A stretch of DNA of 64,000 bases from Lachnospiraceae bacterium AF51-6-b8A (GTDB lineage Bacteria > Bacillota > Clostridia > Lachnospirales > Lachnospiraceae), in assembly GCA_027682585.1 (NCBI GenBank), contig JAQCZH010000003.1:128740-192739 (forward strand), written 5' to 3'. Every line of letters starts with the position of its first letter. Position 1 is the stretch's first letter. The position numbers and the translations under genes are program-made. Shown in pieces: positions 16,602 through 25,101 of this stretch. The notes beneath the pieces were generated by a model. That model saw nothing but the letters and a program-made list of their open reading frames with translations, ran no database searches and had not been told where the DNA came from.

Positions 16602-17458
16602 CGGGATATATCCTCCTTTTTCTGTCGTGTTTGGGGTCGATTTTGGAGCTTTTGTTCCTCTGTACGCTCGTTAAATCGGGCGGCAGTATCTACGCATGAC
16701 TTGACCTTCCAAAGGCGGTGTAAATCGTCTCTGACGGTCTTAAACTCGCCGTAGGTGGTTTCGTGCGCCTGTTCCAGAGCGTCACACTCTGCGGAAAGCT
16801 TTTTCATATCCACCTTGCCGTCCGGGAACTCCCCGGTCAGCTTTCGTCTGGCGGCGTAGAACATTTTCAGCTCGTCGGCGTGTTCTGCCTTGTACTTGGC
16901 TCTGGGCTTCTCAAACCTGATTTTCTGCAAACCGTCATAGACAGGCTTCAAGCTCTGGAAAGCAGCGGAGCTGTCATAGAGCTGCTTAATTGCTTTCATT
17001 CGGGCGGTCTGTTCGTCCAGCGTTTTTTTCAAGCTCTCTGTGGTAGCACTGTGTTCGCTGACACGGTGTTCCAAATCTTCAAGGGAGTAAATGCCGTTTG
17101 CCCGGAGATAATTGAAAGTCTCGTTCATCTCCTTTAGGTTGCTGACCTTGCCTTTCTGCGAATATGCCCCGGCTCTGCGCTGGGTGTAATAGGCGTTCAG
17201 CAGAGAAACAAGGTCGGGTGCCTGCGGCTTGGCAAGCTCTGCTTTTGCTTCGGCAATCCAATCAAACAGGAGAGCGATTTTCTTCTTGATGTCCCGGATA
17301 ACGGCATTGGTTGCTCTGATCCAGCGGTTGAACTCGCCTTTCTCCAGATACCTCTTTCGGTTCTCCAGACGCTCCAGCTTGTGCTGTTCCTGTGCAAGCT
17401 ACGTCTCAGCTCGTTCCTTTTCGGCTCGGAGCTGTTCAAGGGTTTTCGGTTTTGTCAT
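16598..17458 (-). pseudogene. Mobilization-region coiled-coil protein with an in-frame stop
   Basis: From an ATG after AAAAAAGGAGG the frame reads MTKPKTLEQLRAEKERAET and then meets TAG at codon 20 (17399-17401). The same frame stays open for a further 266 codons with strong coiled-coil character (LAQEQHKLERLENRKRYLEK, and later the family-like YNYLR-type segments). The protein resembles the C-terminal region encoded with MobA/MobL-type relaxases of Tn4451-like elements. The nuclease domain is absent. An internal ATG (17128) could still yield a shorter product. Confidence 0.6.
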
Positions 17459-17601
17459 TGTGATTGACCTCCTTTTTTGATTTTGGGGATAAAAAAAGAC
17501 CGTCAACTTTTCGCATAGTGCGACCAGTCAACGGTCTGATTTTCAGTATTCGGTTTTTGTGTTCAGTTCAACAAACTGGAATTGTTCGAGCTTTTCAAAT
17601 A

Positions 17602-17943
17602 CTAACGCACTTGATTCTGTTCAATAATTGATTTATAGTAGCTACCAAAATCAGCAAGTGAATTAACAATTGGAAGCATTTTTGTTCCGAGTTCCGTTAA
17701 GCCGTATTCAACTCTCGGTGGCTGCTCATGGTAATCGTGGCGATATGCCAGTCCATCACTCATCATTTGTCTTAAACTATCTGTCAAAACCTTTTGTGAA
17801 ATACCGTCTATACTTCGTTGTAGCTCATTGAATCTCCATGGACGCTCTTTCAAGTTACGCAAAATCAGCAATTTCCATTTTCCTCCGATGAGAGATACTG
17901 CTGTTGCAACTGGGCATTCCGGTAATTCTTCTTTTGCTCGCAT
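17602..17943 (-). CDS. HxlR-family winged-helix regulator
   Basis: A 113-residue DNA-binding protein with the HxlR domain: ECPVATAVSLIGGKWKLLIL, RPWRFNELQRSIDGISQKVL and the wing around YHEQPPRVEYGLTELG. The N-terminal Cys (in ECPV) is the usual redox-sensitive position of HxlR/HypR/QorR regulators, which often sense aldehydes or disulfide stress. ATG at 17943 follows GGAGGTGAG. It is divergent from the cupin gene across a 142-base region with a palindrome, so it probably controls both. The coding is AT-rich relative to the surrounding transposon genes. Confidence 0.88.
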   Translation of the reverse strand: MRAKEELPECPVATAVSLIGGKWKLLILRNLKERPWRFNELQRSIDGISQKVLTDSLRQMMSDGLAYRHDYHEQPPRVEYGLTELGTKMLPIVNSLADFGSYYKSIIEQNQVR

Positions 17944-17964
17944 AATTCTCACCTCCGAGTCTAT

Positions 17965-17997
17965 TGTAACACATTCAATTTTGAGTGTGCGGTTACA
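17965..17997. promoter_or_regulatory. Imperfect palindrome between HxlR and cupin genes
   Basis: TGTAACACATTCAA and TTGAGTGTGCGGTTACA are imperfect mirror images, with a TGTAAC outer arm matching GTTACA and an inner TTCAA/TTGA core, about 20 bases upstream of the HxlR start. This is a plausible HxlR dimer operator serving the divergent pair. Confidence 0.5.
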
Positions 17998-18085
17998 AAA
18001 AGGTGCGTACTCGTTTTTGTATGTGTCTCACACTATACTAATACCAAGCAACCAGAAACTACAAATTAACCATGGAGGTATTATT

Positions 18086-18439
18086 ATGGCAAATTACACA
18101 AAAACAACTATTGGAAAGGAAAACCGAATTGAGTTGCATGAAAAGTTGTCTTTAACAGGTGCAGAAATCAGTTTGAACGAACTACCTGCAGGAGCAAATG
18201 TCCCATTTGTTCATTCTCATAAAGAAAATGAAGAAATCTATGGAATTCTTTCAGGTAACGGCAAAGCCATAATTGATGGAGAAGAAATCAGTCTTTCAAC
18301 TGGGGACTGGCTAAAAATCGCACCTGCTGCAAATCGTCAGTTTTTTGCATCCGATATTTCCGGAATTACTTATATCTGCATTCAGGTAAAAGAAAATTCT
18401 CTGGAACATTTTACAGCAGAGGATGCCGTAATCGGCTAA
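18086..18439 (+). CDS. Small cupin-domain protein
   Basis: A 117-residue single-domain cupin with the two metal-binding motifs: FVHSHKENEEIYGILSGNG (His, His, Glu) and a second weaker motif around LSTGDWLKIAPAANRQF. Such proteins are typically small metal-dependent detoxification or sugar/dioxygenase-like proteins. It is encoded divergently from an HxlR regulator, which suggests induction by a reactive small molecule. The ATG follows GGAGG. Confidence 0.85.
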   Translation: MANYTKTTIGKENRIELHEKLSLTGAEISLNELPAGANVPFVHSHKENEEIYGILSGNGKAIIDGEEISLSTGDWLKIAPAANRQFFASDISGITYICIQVKENSLEHFTAEDAVIG

Positions 18440-18458
18440 TAAAAAGTATTTATTTACA

Positions 18459-18504
18459 GAAATGCACAGTTCCCGATATGCTAAGAACTGTGCATTTCTT
18501 TTTT
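18459..18504 (+). terminator. Intrinsic terminator of the cupin gene
   Basis: GAAATGCACAGTTC and GAACTGTGCATTTC form a perfect 14-base stem with a 12-base loop, followed by a T-run (TTTTTTC). Confidence 0.9.
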
Positions 18505-18808
18505 CTTCAATTTTACGATTTCTCAATTTTTCGAACTTGAAGTTATCGTTCTATATATTCACCATTTCTCGGCACAATGATTTGACTTAGATTCTTACTA
18601 ACCGCAAACTGACGAACATCATTATTCGCCTTCAAACTTGCTAGCGGCGAACAGCATTTCGTGCTGTTTGCGGACGGCAAGTACACAGGGAATAACCGCA
18701 TAAGCGGTGCAAGGAGGTGTAGCCACTTTGACGGAACGAAGTGACGAAACATTCTCGGTCATGCAGCTTTTTTATGCTGACAGAGAATGAAGCTCCGCAG
18801 GACGCACG

Positions 18809-18857
18809 ATACTCCCGACAGGAGAGTATAGAAATGCGCCCTTTAGTTCCTAAAGGG
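18809..18857. other. Candidate origin of transfer (oriT) with MobQ-like nic region
   Basis: An ATACTC/GAGTAT inverted repeat lies directly upstream of GAAATGCGCCCTTTAG, which resembles the nic core of RSF1010/pSK41-type (MobQ) origins, where the consensus is close to AAGTGCGCCCT. A perfect CCCTTTAG/CTAAAGGG hairpin follows. The wider stretch 18640-18900 is non-coding and rich in small inverted repeats, as usual for oriT regions. The relaxase remnants of the same element support this. The nic comparison is from memory. Confidence 0.55.
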
Positions 18858-18936
18858 ATTTTATCAGTTCGACAAACTGGAATTGTGCGTTTGAAGCGAA
18901 GCAAAATACGAATGCACCGCAGCAATAAATTTCTGT

Positions 18937-19845
18937 TTAACAATTTCTTTTTCCGGTATTTTCTGTCCCTCGGATTTCCTCATGATAGAAATAATCCACA
19001 ATCACCGGATGTCCCTGCGTGACCCTGCCATAAGGCATTTCATTATCCACAAAGGGACAATCATACTTCTTAGCCATTTCCGCAGCTTTTACTTCAAGCG
19101 CTTCAAAGTAGCTGCGGTTATGCTTGTTATAGATCTCATCGTAAAGCGGTACAAGATCAGGATATTTTCCGGCGATATAATCCATGATCGTCTTTTTGAA
19201 GCCGCCCCGAAGATTGAGGTTTTCGAGCCAGAACAGATCGCACTGATCCTTTACCCGCTCAAAGATGGCTTCAAAGTCCGTGATCCCGGGGAATACCGGG
19301 GATACGAAACAGACTGTACGGATTCCTGCGTCATATACCTGCTTCATAGCAGCGATACGCCGTTCAATGCTCGAAGCAGAGTCCATATCGTTCTTGAAAT
19401 TTTCATCCAGTGTGTTGATCGACCATGAAACGGTCACTCGTCCAAGCTTCTTCAGCAGATCAATATCCCTTACCACAAGATCAGACTTTGTGCAGATCAG
19501 AATATCTGCGTCACTGCCAATCAACTGCTCCAGAAGTTTTCTGGTATTCCCGAATTGCTCCTCCTGTGGATTGTAGCCATCCGTCACAGAACCGATGACC
19601 ACCCGCTGTCCGGCATATTTCTTCGGATTTTTAATTTCCGGCCAATGCTTCACATCAAGGAAAGTGCCCCATTCCTCCGTGTGTCCGGTAAAGCGCTTCA
19701 TAAAAGAAGCATAGCAATACTTGCAGGCATGTGTACAGCCCACATAGGGATTGACCGAGTAACCGCCTACCGGCAGACTGGACTTGGTCATGATGTTCTT
19801 TGTTTCCACCTCACAAATGAGGATTCCATCGATTACTTCTGCCAT
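18937..19845 (-). CDS. SPL-family radical SAM protein
   Basis: A 302-residue radical SAM enzyme of the spore-photoproduct-lyase-like group: NPYVGCTHACKYCYASF holds the three cluster cysteines and VVIGSVTDGYNPQE is typical of this family. Members act on nucleic acids or remain unassigned. It starts 13 bases inside the end of the upstream radical SAM gene and shares its opening MAEV, so the pair is tightly coupled. The C-terminus reads into the oriT-side region of the transposon. Confidence 0.82.
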   Translation of the reverse strand: MAEVIDGILICEVETKNIMTKSSLPVGGYSVNPYVGCTHACKYCYASFMKRFTGHTEEWGTFLDVKHWPEIKNPKKYAGQRVVIGSVTDGYNPQEEQFGNTRKLLEQLIGSDADILICTKSDLVVRDIDLLKKLGRVTVSWSINTLDENFKNDMDSASSIERRIAAMKQVYDAGIRTVCFVSPVFPGITDFEAIFERVKDQCDLFWLENLNLRGGFKKTIMDYIAGKYPDLVPLYDEIYNKHNRSYFEALEVKAAEMAKKYDCPFVDNEMPYGRVTQGHPVIVDYFYHEEIRGTENTGKRNC

Positions 19846-20522
19846 GATCTCTGTACCTCTAACACTTTATTAAATTCCTCCGGCATTTCCTGAATCATAT
19901 TTTCATCCCCTATGATAGGGACAAGGTCTTCCTTCATAAACACCGGAATGCCGAGCGCATGTGCCTGGTCCGTCAGAGACCATGCCCACTCCGGCTCCGT
20001 ATGAACCTTCCTGCTCTGAACCCCGGTCATAGTGCCGACAACGATCCAGTTGATTCCGGAAAGGTCAACTGTGTCGGGATCGTCGAATAACGGCTCAAAG
20101 GTAACATGGTAATGTTTTGCTCTGACGTTTTTCCGAAGGGCGTCAATACGCCACAGTTCTGCTTTCCTCGTCACCGTAACGCCAAACCATGCGTTTTCCA
20201 GATCGGTATCAAAATCCAGCAGATCGGGGCACTTGGTCAGGAACAGGAACTGATGCTGTGGATTTTCACGGATCTTTGCAAATACCTCGTCTCTCCATTC
20301 CGGCTTCCATCCGGAGAGATCGCTCATGCCGGTAAGAAGAAAGTTCTGCGGACGTTTCTTTTCCATCATCTTGAGCTTGCCCGGAAAGAACTCAGGATCA
20401 GCAAAGTCATCGATCATATGCCAACGCTTTACATTGTTGCGGGCATAGCAATATGCACACCCCACTGTGCAGCCGATGACGAGATTCATGTTCTGAATCT
20501 GATCTTTGATACAAATACTCAT
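19833..20522 (-). CDS. Radical SAM protein, DUF5131/Gp37-like
   Basis: A 229-residue protein with the radical SAM motif CTVGCAYCYARN near residue 20, then FLLTGMSDLSGW and FLFLTKCPDLL, which recall phage Gp37/Gp68 (DUF5131) proteins. The reaction is unknown. The chosen ATG overlaps the MarR stop as ATGA; an ATG four codons upstream is also possible. It forms one operon with the MarR gene and the second radical SAM gene. Confidence 0.75.
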   Translation of the reverse strand: MSICIKDQIQNMNLVIGCTVGCAYCYARNNVKRWHMIDDFADPEFFPGKLKMMEKKRPQNFLLTGMSDLSGWKPEWRDEVFAKIRENPQHQFLFLTKCPDLLDFDTDLENAWFGVTVTRKAELWRIDALRKNVRAKHYHVTFEPLFDDPDTVDLSGINWIVVGTMTGVQSRKVHTEPEWAWSLTDQAHALGIPVFMKEDLVPIIGDENMIQEMPEEFNKVLEVQRSWQK

Positions 20523-20956
20523 GACTTCTGCCATTCCTCAAGATTCTTTCTGATGCGGTCGAGGCATTCCTCAAACCGGGTAATTTCTTCCTCTGAAAAA
20601 CCCTTGTAGTAAATGCTGCCCATCTCATCAGATACAGAATCGTACTCGCCCTTTAAGGCATGTGCTTTCTCAGTCAGAAACAGGAGTGTTTTCCTTTTGT
20701 CCGTTTCAGACTGAACACGGCTTATCAGCCCTTGATGTTCCATTCTTTCCAGCATCGTCGTAAGAGATGTTATCGCTAATCCGCATTTGACCGAGAGTGA
20801 CCTGATCGAGATTCCATCCTCCTGCCACAGCACATAAAGAATGCGCCCCTGGGCTCCATTGAACGCATCAATATTCTTTTCGCTGAGAATCTTCTCAAAA
20901 ATCCGGTCACCAAGCTGTTTTATTTTGGTGACAAGAAATCCTCCATTTGTTTTCAT
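20519..20956 (-). CDS. MarR-family transcriptional regulator
   Basis: A 145-residue winged-helix dimeric repressor: ILYVLWQEDGISIRSLSVKC is helix 2-3, LTTMLERMEHQGLISRVQSE the recognition helix and the wing follows as SETDKRKTLLFLTEKA. Its start is four bases from a large perfect inverted repeat, so autoregulation of the three-gene operon is likely. The ligand is unknown. Confidence 0.9.
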   Translation of the reverse strand: MKTNGGFLVTKIKQLGDRIFEKILSEKNIDAFNGAQGRILYVLWQEDGISIRSLSVKCGLAITSLTTMLERMEHQGLISRVQSETDKRKTLLFLTEKAHALKGEYDSVSDEMGSIYYKGFSEEEITRFEECLDRIRKNLEEWQKS

Positions 20957-20959
20957 GCA

Positions 20960-21006
20960 AAAGCTCCTATATAGTAGTTTATAAAAACATACTATATAGG
21001 AGCTTT
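20960..21006. promoter_or_regulatory. MarR operator, perfect 17-bp inverted repeat
   Basis: AAAGCTCCTATATAGTA and TACTATATAGGAGCTTT are perfectly complementary 17-base arms around a 13-base centre, directly upstream of the MarR start. The arms carry TATACT-like -10 sequence, so bound repressor would block the operon's promoter. Confidence 0.8.
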
Positions 21007-21126
21007 ATTGTCAACAGTTTGTATGTCTGAATAAAGGAAAATTCCGATTTGTTGCACAATCATTGTGCTTAAATTATACCATAAAACTTGTGAACAATTC
21101 TACCGCAACCTTGGACTATATGGGAA

Positions 21127-21154
21127 AAGTCCGAACAGTTTTCTGCCCGGACTT
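21127..21154 (-). terminator. Intrinsic terminator of tnpV
   Basis: On the minus strand AAGTCCG and CGGACTT pair around a 14-base loop and are followed by TTCCC. It lies six bases past the tnpV stop. The U-tract is short. Confidence 0.5.
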
Positions 21155-21160
21155 CTTCGC

Positions 21161-21505
21161 TCAATCGTATATCAATTCCGCTTTCACAACTTCCTCTGCC
21201 TGTGCCTTGCAAGCGTTCATCTGCCGTACCCACTTCATCTGGTTTTCGGCTTTCAGCTGTTCGGTCACGCCGTTTCGCTCTGCCAGTGACCGCACGATCA
21301 GCTCCATGCGGTTTCGTGCCGCTTCGTCAATCTCGGCGCAATGCTCAAAGAGTTTATCGGATAGCACCAGCTCATTGAACAGTATCGGACGGTGCATTTC
21401 CAGATACGCTTTGCGAAGTCTGCCGTAGTGTCCGAGGGGCTTGGTCTTGCGGAAAATGATGTTTGGGATAAGATAATCTCCGTTCTGTGTGTAAGTGATA
21501 TTCAT
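21161..21505 (-). CDS. tnpV: Transposon-encoded protein TnpV
   Basis: A 114-residue protein with the TnpV layout: ITYTQNGDYLIPNIIF at the start, GHYGRLRKAYLEMHRP in the middle and QMKWVRQMNACKAQAEEVV at the end. It is found beside large serine recombinases in Tn4451-like elements; no role is proven. It begins 17 bases after the recombinase stop, after a GAAAGGAG site, in one operon. Confidence 0.85.
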   Translation of the reverse strand: MNITYTQNGDYLIPNIIFRKTKPLGHYGRLRKAYLEMHRPILFNELVLSDKLFEHCAEIDEAARNRMELIVRSLAERNGVTEQLKAENQMKWVRQMNACKAQAEEVVKAELIYD

Positions 21506-21521
21506 GCTGTTTGTACTCCTT

Positions 21522-22724
21522 TCATCGGCTCTCTCTGCGGTAAACTGCTGACAGGGACGAACACGCCCTTTGCAATGTCCTCCGCACGAATGGCGGCTTT
21601 CTTTGCTTCGATTTCTGCTTTTTTCTCCCCTTGATTTTGTCCTCGTATCGCTTCTGCGCTCCGCTGGCTTTCCGCTTCAAGTAGTTCTGATGAAGCCTGT
21701 CCTTGTGTTCCTCACGCTTGCGGATTTCCTCTAATTCCTCCGGGGTAAGCTCCACTTCGCCAAACGCCGGTGGAACGAATCGCCCAACAAAATTGAAGTA
21801 AATCTCGACCTCCTGTGTGGTCTGTATACTGCCTTTGCGGTCACGCTCATGTACAAGGATTTTCTCGATAAACTCGTTGAGCATGGCAATGGTCAGCTTG
21901 TCGAAGTTCTCGTACTTGTCAATCAGAGCGATAAAACGGTCAGCGTCCTTTTCGTGCTTCTCATAGCTCTTGACTGCCTTTTCCAGAACAGAGATTTCAG
22001 CGGTAAGCTCGGACTGTTCCTTTTCGTATTGAGCGTCCAGAGTGGCATATCTACTGTCAGACAGCTTTCCTAAAATGTTGTCCTCATAGATTTTGCAGAG
22101 CAGGACTTCTAGCTCGGAAACTCTCTGCTTTGCTGTGGCAAGGCGTGTCCGCTGCTTCCTGACCTCTGTGGCTTCGGGGTCAACCAACCATTGGTCTCTA
22201 GCTTCGTTCCAGAGATAGCCGTAAATGGCCGTGCCTGTGAGGTGCTTGCCGGACTTGCCTTTGGACTGGAAAGTGGAACGGATTTTACGGCTGGTGTCTC
22301 TGGCATAATACTCGTTCATAATGTTGCGGAAAGGGGTAAAATCATCGTCTCCTCTGGCACTGTCCACGCCGTCATTGATGGCGATAAGGCGAACGCCACG
22401 CTGACGCAGGATTTCCATAATCTGACCGACTTTCAGATAGTCACGACCCATGCGGCTCATGTCCTTGATACACAGGTACTCCACATTCCCGGCTTCCACT
22501 TCTTTCATCATTGCCAAAAATCCGGGACGGTCAAAGCAGGTGCCGCTAATGCCATCGTCCGTGAAATGGACAATGTTCGTAAACCCCTGCCGTGCGGCGA
22601 ACTTCTCCAACATTGCCTTTTGATTGGATATGGAATTGCTCTCACGCTGTTGGTCATCATCTTTGCCAAAGTCATCACGGCTCAGTCGTTCGTACAGAGC
22701 TGTGATTTTCTCGCTTTTTCTCAT
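21522..22724 (-). pseudogene. Large serine recombinase (TnpX-like) with internal deletion
   Basis: The 400-residue frame starts MRKSEKITALYERLSRDD with the catalytic Ser in YERLS, and keeps the resolvase-type catalytic domain (SISNQKAMLEKFA, YLCIKDMSRMGRDYLKVG, RKIRSTFQSKGKSGKHL). After WLVDPEATEV near residue 185 the usual recombinase DNA-binding domain and zinc-ribbon are missing; the sequence jumps in frame to the C-terminal coiled coil. Relatives are usually well over 500 residues. Without its DNA-binding middle it is probably inactive. ATG at 22724 follows GGAGAG. Confidence 0.8.
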
Positions 22725-22751
22725 AACTTGCTCTCCTTTCTTCGGTTTTAG

Positions 22752-22811
22752 GTTGTGTGTTCTAAGAGACTTCCCAACCGCTTGATTAAGAAGTCTTTTA
22801 GAGCATACAAC
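22752..22811. repeat. Long inverted repeat in the recombinase leader
   Basis: GTTGTGTGTTCTAAGAGACT (start of the 22-base left arm) mirrors the right arm ending GCATACAAC with only three mismatches, around a 16-base loop, 28 bases upstream of the recombinase ATG. It could be a transcript hairpin controlling tnpX or part of the recombinase's end-binding site. It marks the right edge of the element. Confidence 0.6.
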
Positions 22812-22958
22812 ACCAGGAACCGTCAACTCTTTCCGGTCAGCTTGCCAAATATTCACCCCTGAATTTTGTGTTCTGTCACAATGAAGAGCCTGCGATATTT
22901 GATTATACTGGTAGCAGAAAGGTTTTTGATCCTGAATGATCTGAAAAAGAGGTGAAAG

Positions 22959-23879
22959 ATGAAGCTGCTGACCCTTATGGACGATCAGGCGAGCGAGCAT
23001 TTCGGTCTCTATCATGAGCATGGGCTCTCTTTCTATATCGAGACTGCCTCTTCCAGAATTCTTTTTGACTTTGGAGCCGGCAGCCACACGCTGGACAATG
23101 CCCGAACTCTGAATCTTCCTCTTGCCTCGATTGACTACGCGATCGGAAGCCACGGCCATTATGACCACGCCGGCGGATATCCCGCATTTGCAAAAGCGGG
23201 CCTGCGCGCCCCCCTTGTTACAGGCAGGGGATATTTTCGGGAGAAATACGCTGTCAGCGGAATCCGCATGACCTACCTGGGAAACAGCTTTGACCGGTCC
23301 TTTCTGGAATCAAAGCAGATCGAACACATGGAATGCGACGGCCTTTTGCGATTAAATGATCAGTGCTGTGTCATGAACCGCTTTCATCGGATCTATGACT
23401 TTGAGACCATTCCCAAGCGCTTTGTCCTTCGATCATCTCCTTCCTCCGCCTCCTTTTCCTGTTCTTCTGCAGGTATGGACTGGGAGGAGGATGCTTTCCA
23501 TGATGAAATCTGCCTGGTTCTTCGCGTCAAAAATGGTCTGGCTGTCATTGTCGGCTGCAGTCATCCCGGAATCCTCAATATCCTCAGCAGTGTCCAAAAG
23601 AAGTTTGACCTGCCAATCGTTGCGGTCGCAGGCGGGACGCACCTGATGGAAGCAAGTGATGACCGGATCCGAAAAACGCTTCAAATAATGCAGTCTATGG
23701 GAATCCAATCCATTGGTTTCAACCACTGCTCCGGCAACCGTATGTCAGAAATCATGAGAACGGAATTTCCGGATCTTCACGCCGCCCATCTGGCGGTTGG
23801 GGACGGACTTCTTATCTCGGAATCATGCAGACAGACGCTGCCGGCATTTGATTGTCATGAATCAGAGCAAGAAGGATAG
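22959..23879 (+). CDS. MBL-fold metallo-hydrolase
   Basis: A 306-residue metallo-beta-lactamase-fold protein. The metal motif HGHYDHAGG is clear, with further ligands in GCSHPGI and the late GFNHCSG. The subfamily resembles those annotated as dihydropterin-aminobenzene phosphate synthase-like hydrolases, whose bacterial substrates are unknown. The ATG follows AAGAGGTGAAAG. It precedes a CdaR regulator by 22 bases, suggesting one unit with the regulator and permease. Confidence 0.85.
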   Translation: MKLLTLMDDQASEHFGLYHEHGLSFYIETASSRILFDFGAGSHTLDNARTLNLPLASIDYAIGSHGHYDHAGGYPAFAKAGLRAPLVTGRGYFREKYAVSGIRMTYLGNSFDRSFLESKQIEHMECDGLLRLNDQCCVMNRFHRIYDFETIPKRFVLRSSPSSASFSCSSAGMDWEEDAFHDEICLVLRVKNGLAVIVGCSHPGILNILSSVQKKFDLPIVAVAGGTHLMEASDDRIRKTLQIMQSMGIQSIGFNHCSGNRMSEIMRTEFPDLHAAHLAVGDGLLISESCRQTLPAFDCHESEQEG

Positions 23880-23901
23880 GGCTTGCTTAACAGGGGGACA
23901 A

Positions 23902-25047
23902 ATGAAAGATATCAATCTGTCGGCTTTTTCCGATCTTGCCCAGGATTTTGTCGAGGCGACCTCTTCCCTTGTGCGCGGACGTACCATCAACATCATGGAT
24001 ACAGACGGCATCATTATTGCCTCAACGGAGCGCGACCGAATCGGCAGTTTTCACCAGGGAGCCATGGAGGCAATCGAAACGGGCCGGGCGATTCGGATCG
24101 CCAAAGCGGATCTGCCAAGATACAAGGGAGCGAAAGAGGGCTATAATATGCCCATTTTCCAAAACGGGCAGGTCATCGGTGTTGTCGGAATCTATGGGCA
24201 GGAAGAAGAAGTTCAGGATGCCGCCAATCTTCTCAGGGTCTATGTCACCCAATGCTTCCGCCAACAGGCAATGACCCGAAGACAGATCATGGAAAGCGAA
24301 CTCCGAAACCAGCTGCTGAATCTTTACCTGCTGGGAAACCCGGATAATCAGGAGTATATCGAGCAGTTATCGGATGTCTTATCCTGCCATCTGCGTTTTC
24401 CTGTTACTGTCATTTTGCTGAAGGCTGCAGCGCCATCAGGAATTTCCGATATTTACAGGATTCTGCGCCAATATTTCGGAAATGATGATGCCTTCTGTCC
24501 CAATGACATCTACGGGGTCAGAGACAATCTCTTCATTCTGCTTCACTCTGCCACCGAACCCGGAACTACGGATCATTTTCCGGATATTGCAAAGGGTCTC
24601 TGCCAATCCGGCAAGATCTGTCATATCGCCATCAGTGATCCCTGCGCCGATGCGGGCGAAATTGTAATGGGCTACAAGGAGGCAAAAACCCTCTTGTCCC
24701 TTCCGGGAAATGGTATTGACCGGCTCTCTGCTGCTGAAACCCGCAGCAAACTCTATATCAGCAAAATCCTGCAGCACGGCGGATCGCATTATATTCAGCA
24801 GCTCGATCGCCTTTTGCAGAGCAAAATTCCCAAACAGCAGGGGCAGGCCCTGCTGGAAAACGCCGGGGCTTACTTCCAACTGCATGGCTCTGTCAGTGCA
24901 GCTGCACGAGCCATGCACATACACAAAAACACCCTGCTTTACCGGCTGAATCGCTTATATGAAATTCTGGGCTTGAACGATGTTGCCCCATTTGAAAGAG
25001 AACTTTTTATCCGCATGCTGATTGCCTTTCGTGCGGAAGAAGGATAG
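23902..25047 (+). CDS. CdaR-type sugar-diacid/glycerate utilisation regulator
   Basis: A 381-residue activator. The N-terminal sugar-diacid-binding domain (residues 1-135, FVEATSSLVRGRTINIMDTD and GYNMPIFQNGQVIGVVGIYG) is followed by a central GGDEF-like region and a C-terminal PucR-type helix-turn-helix (SVSAAARAMHIHKNTLLYRL). CdaR proteins activate uptake and catabolism of glucarate, galactarate or glycerate. The GntP permease gene directly downstream fits. ATG at 23902 has GGGGGAC before it. Confidence 0.9.
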   Translation: MKDINLSAFSDLAQDFVEATSSLVRGRTINIMDTDGIIIASTERDRIGSFHQGAMEAIETGRAIRIAKADLPRYKGAKEGYNMPIFQNGQVIGVVGIYGQEEEVQDAANLLRVYVTQCFRQQAMTRRQIMESELRNQLLNLYLLGNPDNQEYIEQLSDVLSCHLRFPVTVILLKAAAPSGISDIYRILRQYFGNDDAFCPNDIYGVRDNLFILLHSATEPGTTDHFPDIAKGLCQSGKICHIAISDPCADAGEIVMGYKEAKTLLSLPGNGIDRLSAAETRSKLYISKILQHGGSHYIQQLDRLLQSKIPKQQGQALLENAGAYFQLHGSVSAAARAMHIHKNTLLYRLNRLYEILGLNDVAPFERELFIRMLIAFRAEEG

Positions 25048-25101
25048 TAACTTGCAGGATGAACAACCCTGCAGAAAGGGGAAGTCGTAAGGAGGTTTAT
25101 T

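Larger units (their letters stand above)
16190..22812. mobile_element. Decayed Tn4451-like mobilizable element
   Basis: All core genes lie on the minus strand: a tnpX-like large serine recombinase, tnpV, relaxase-region remnants and tnpW, the set seen in Tn4451/4453-type elements. Between them sit cargo genes (MarR plus two radical SAM genes; HxlR plus cupin) and a candidate oriT. The recombinase is internally deleted and the relaxase-region frame has a stop, so self-transposition is unlikely. The ends are approximate: the right end is placed after the inverted repeat upstream of the recombinase and the left end below the tnpW terminator. The expected GA-type junctions were not resolved. Confidence 0.65.
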
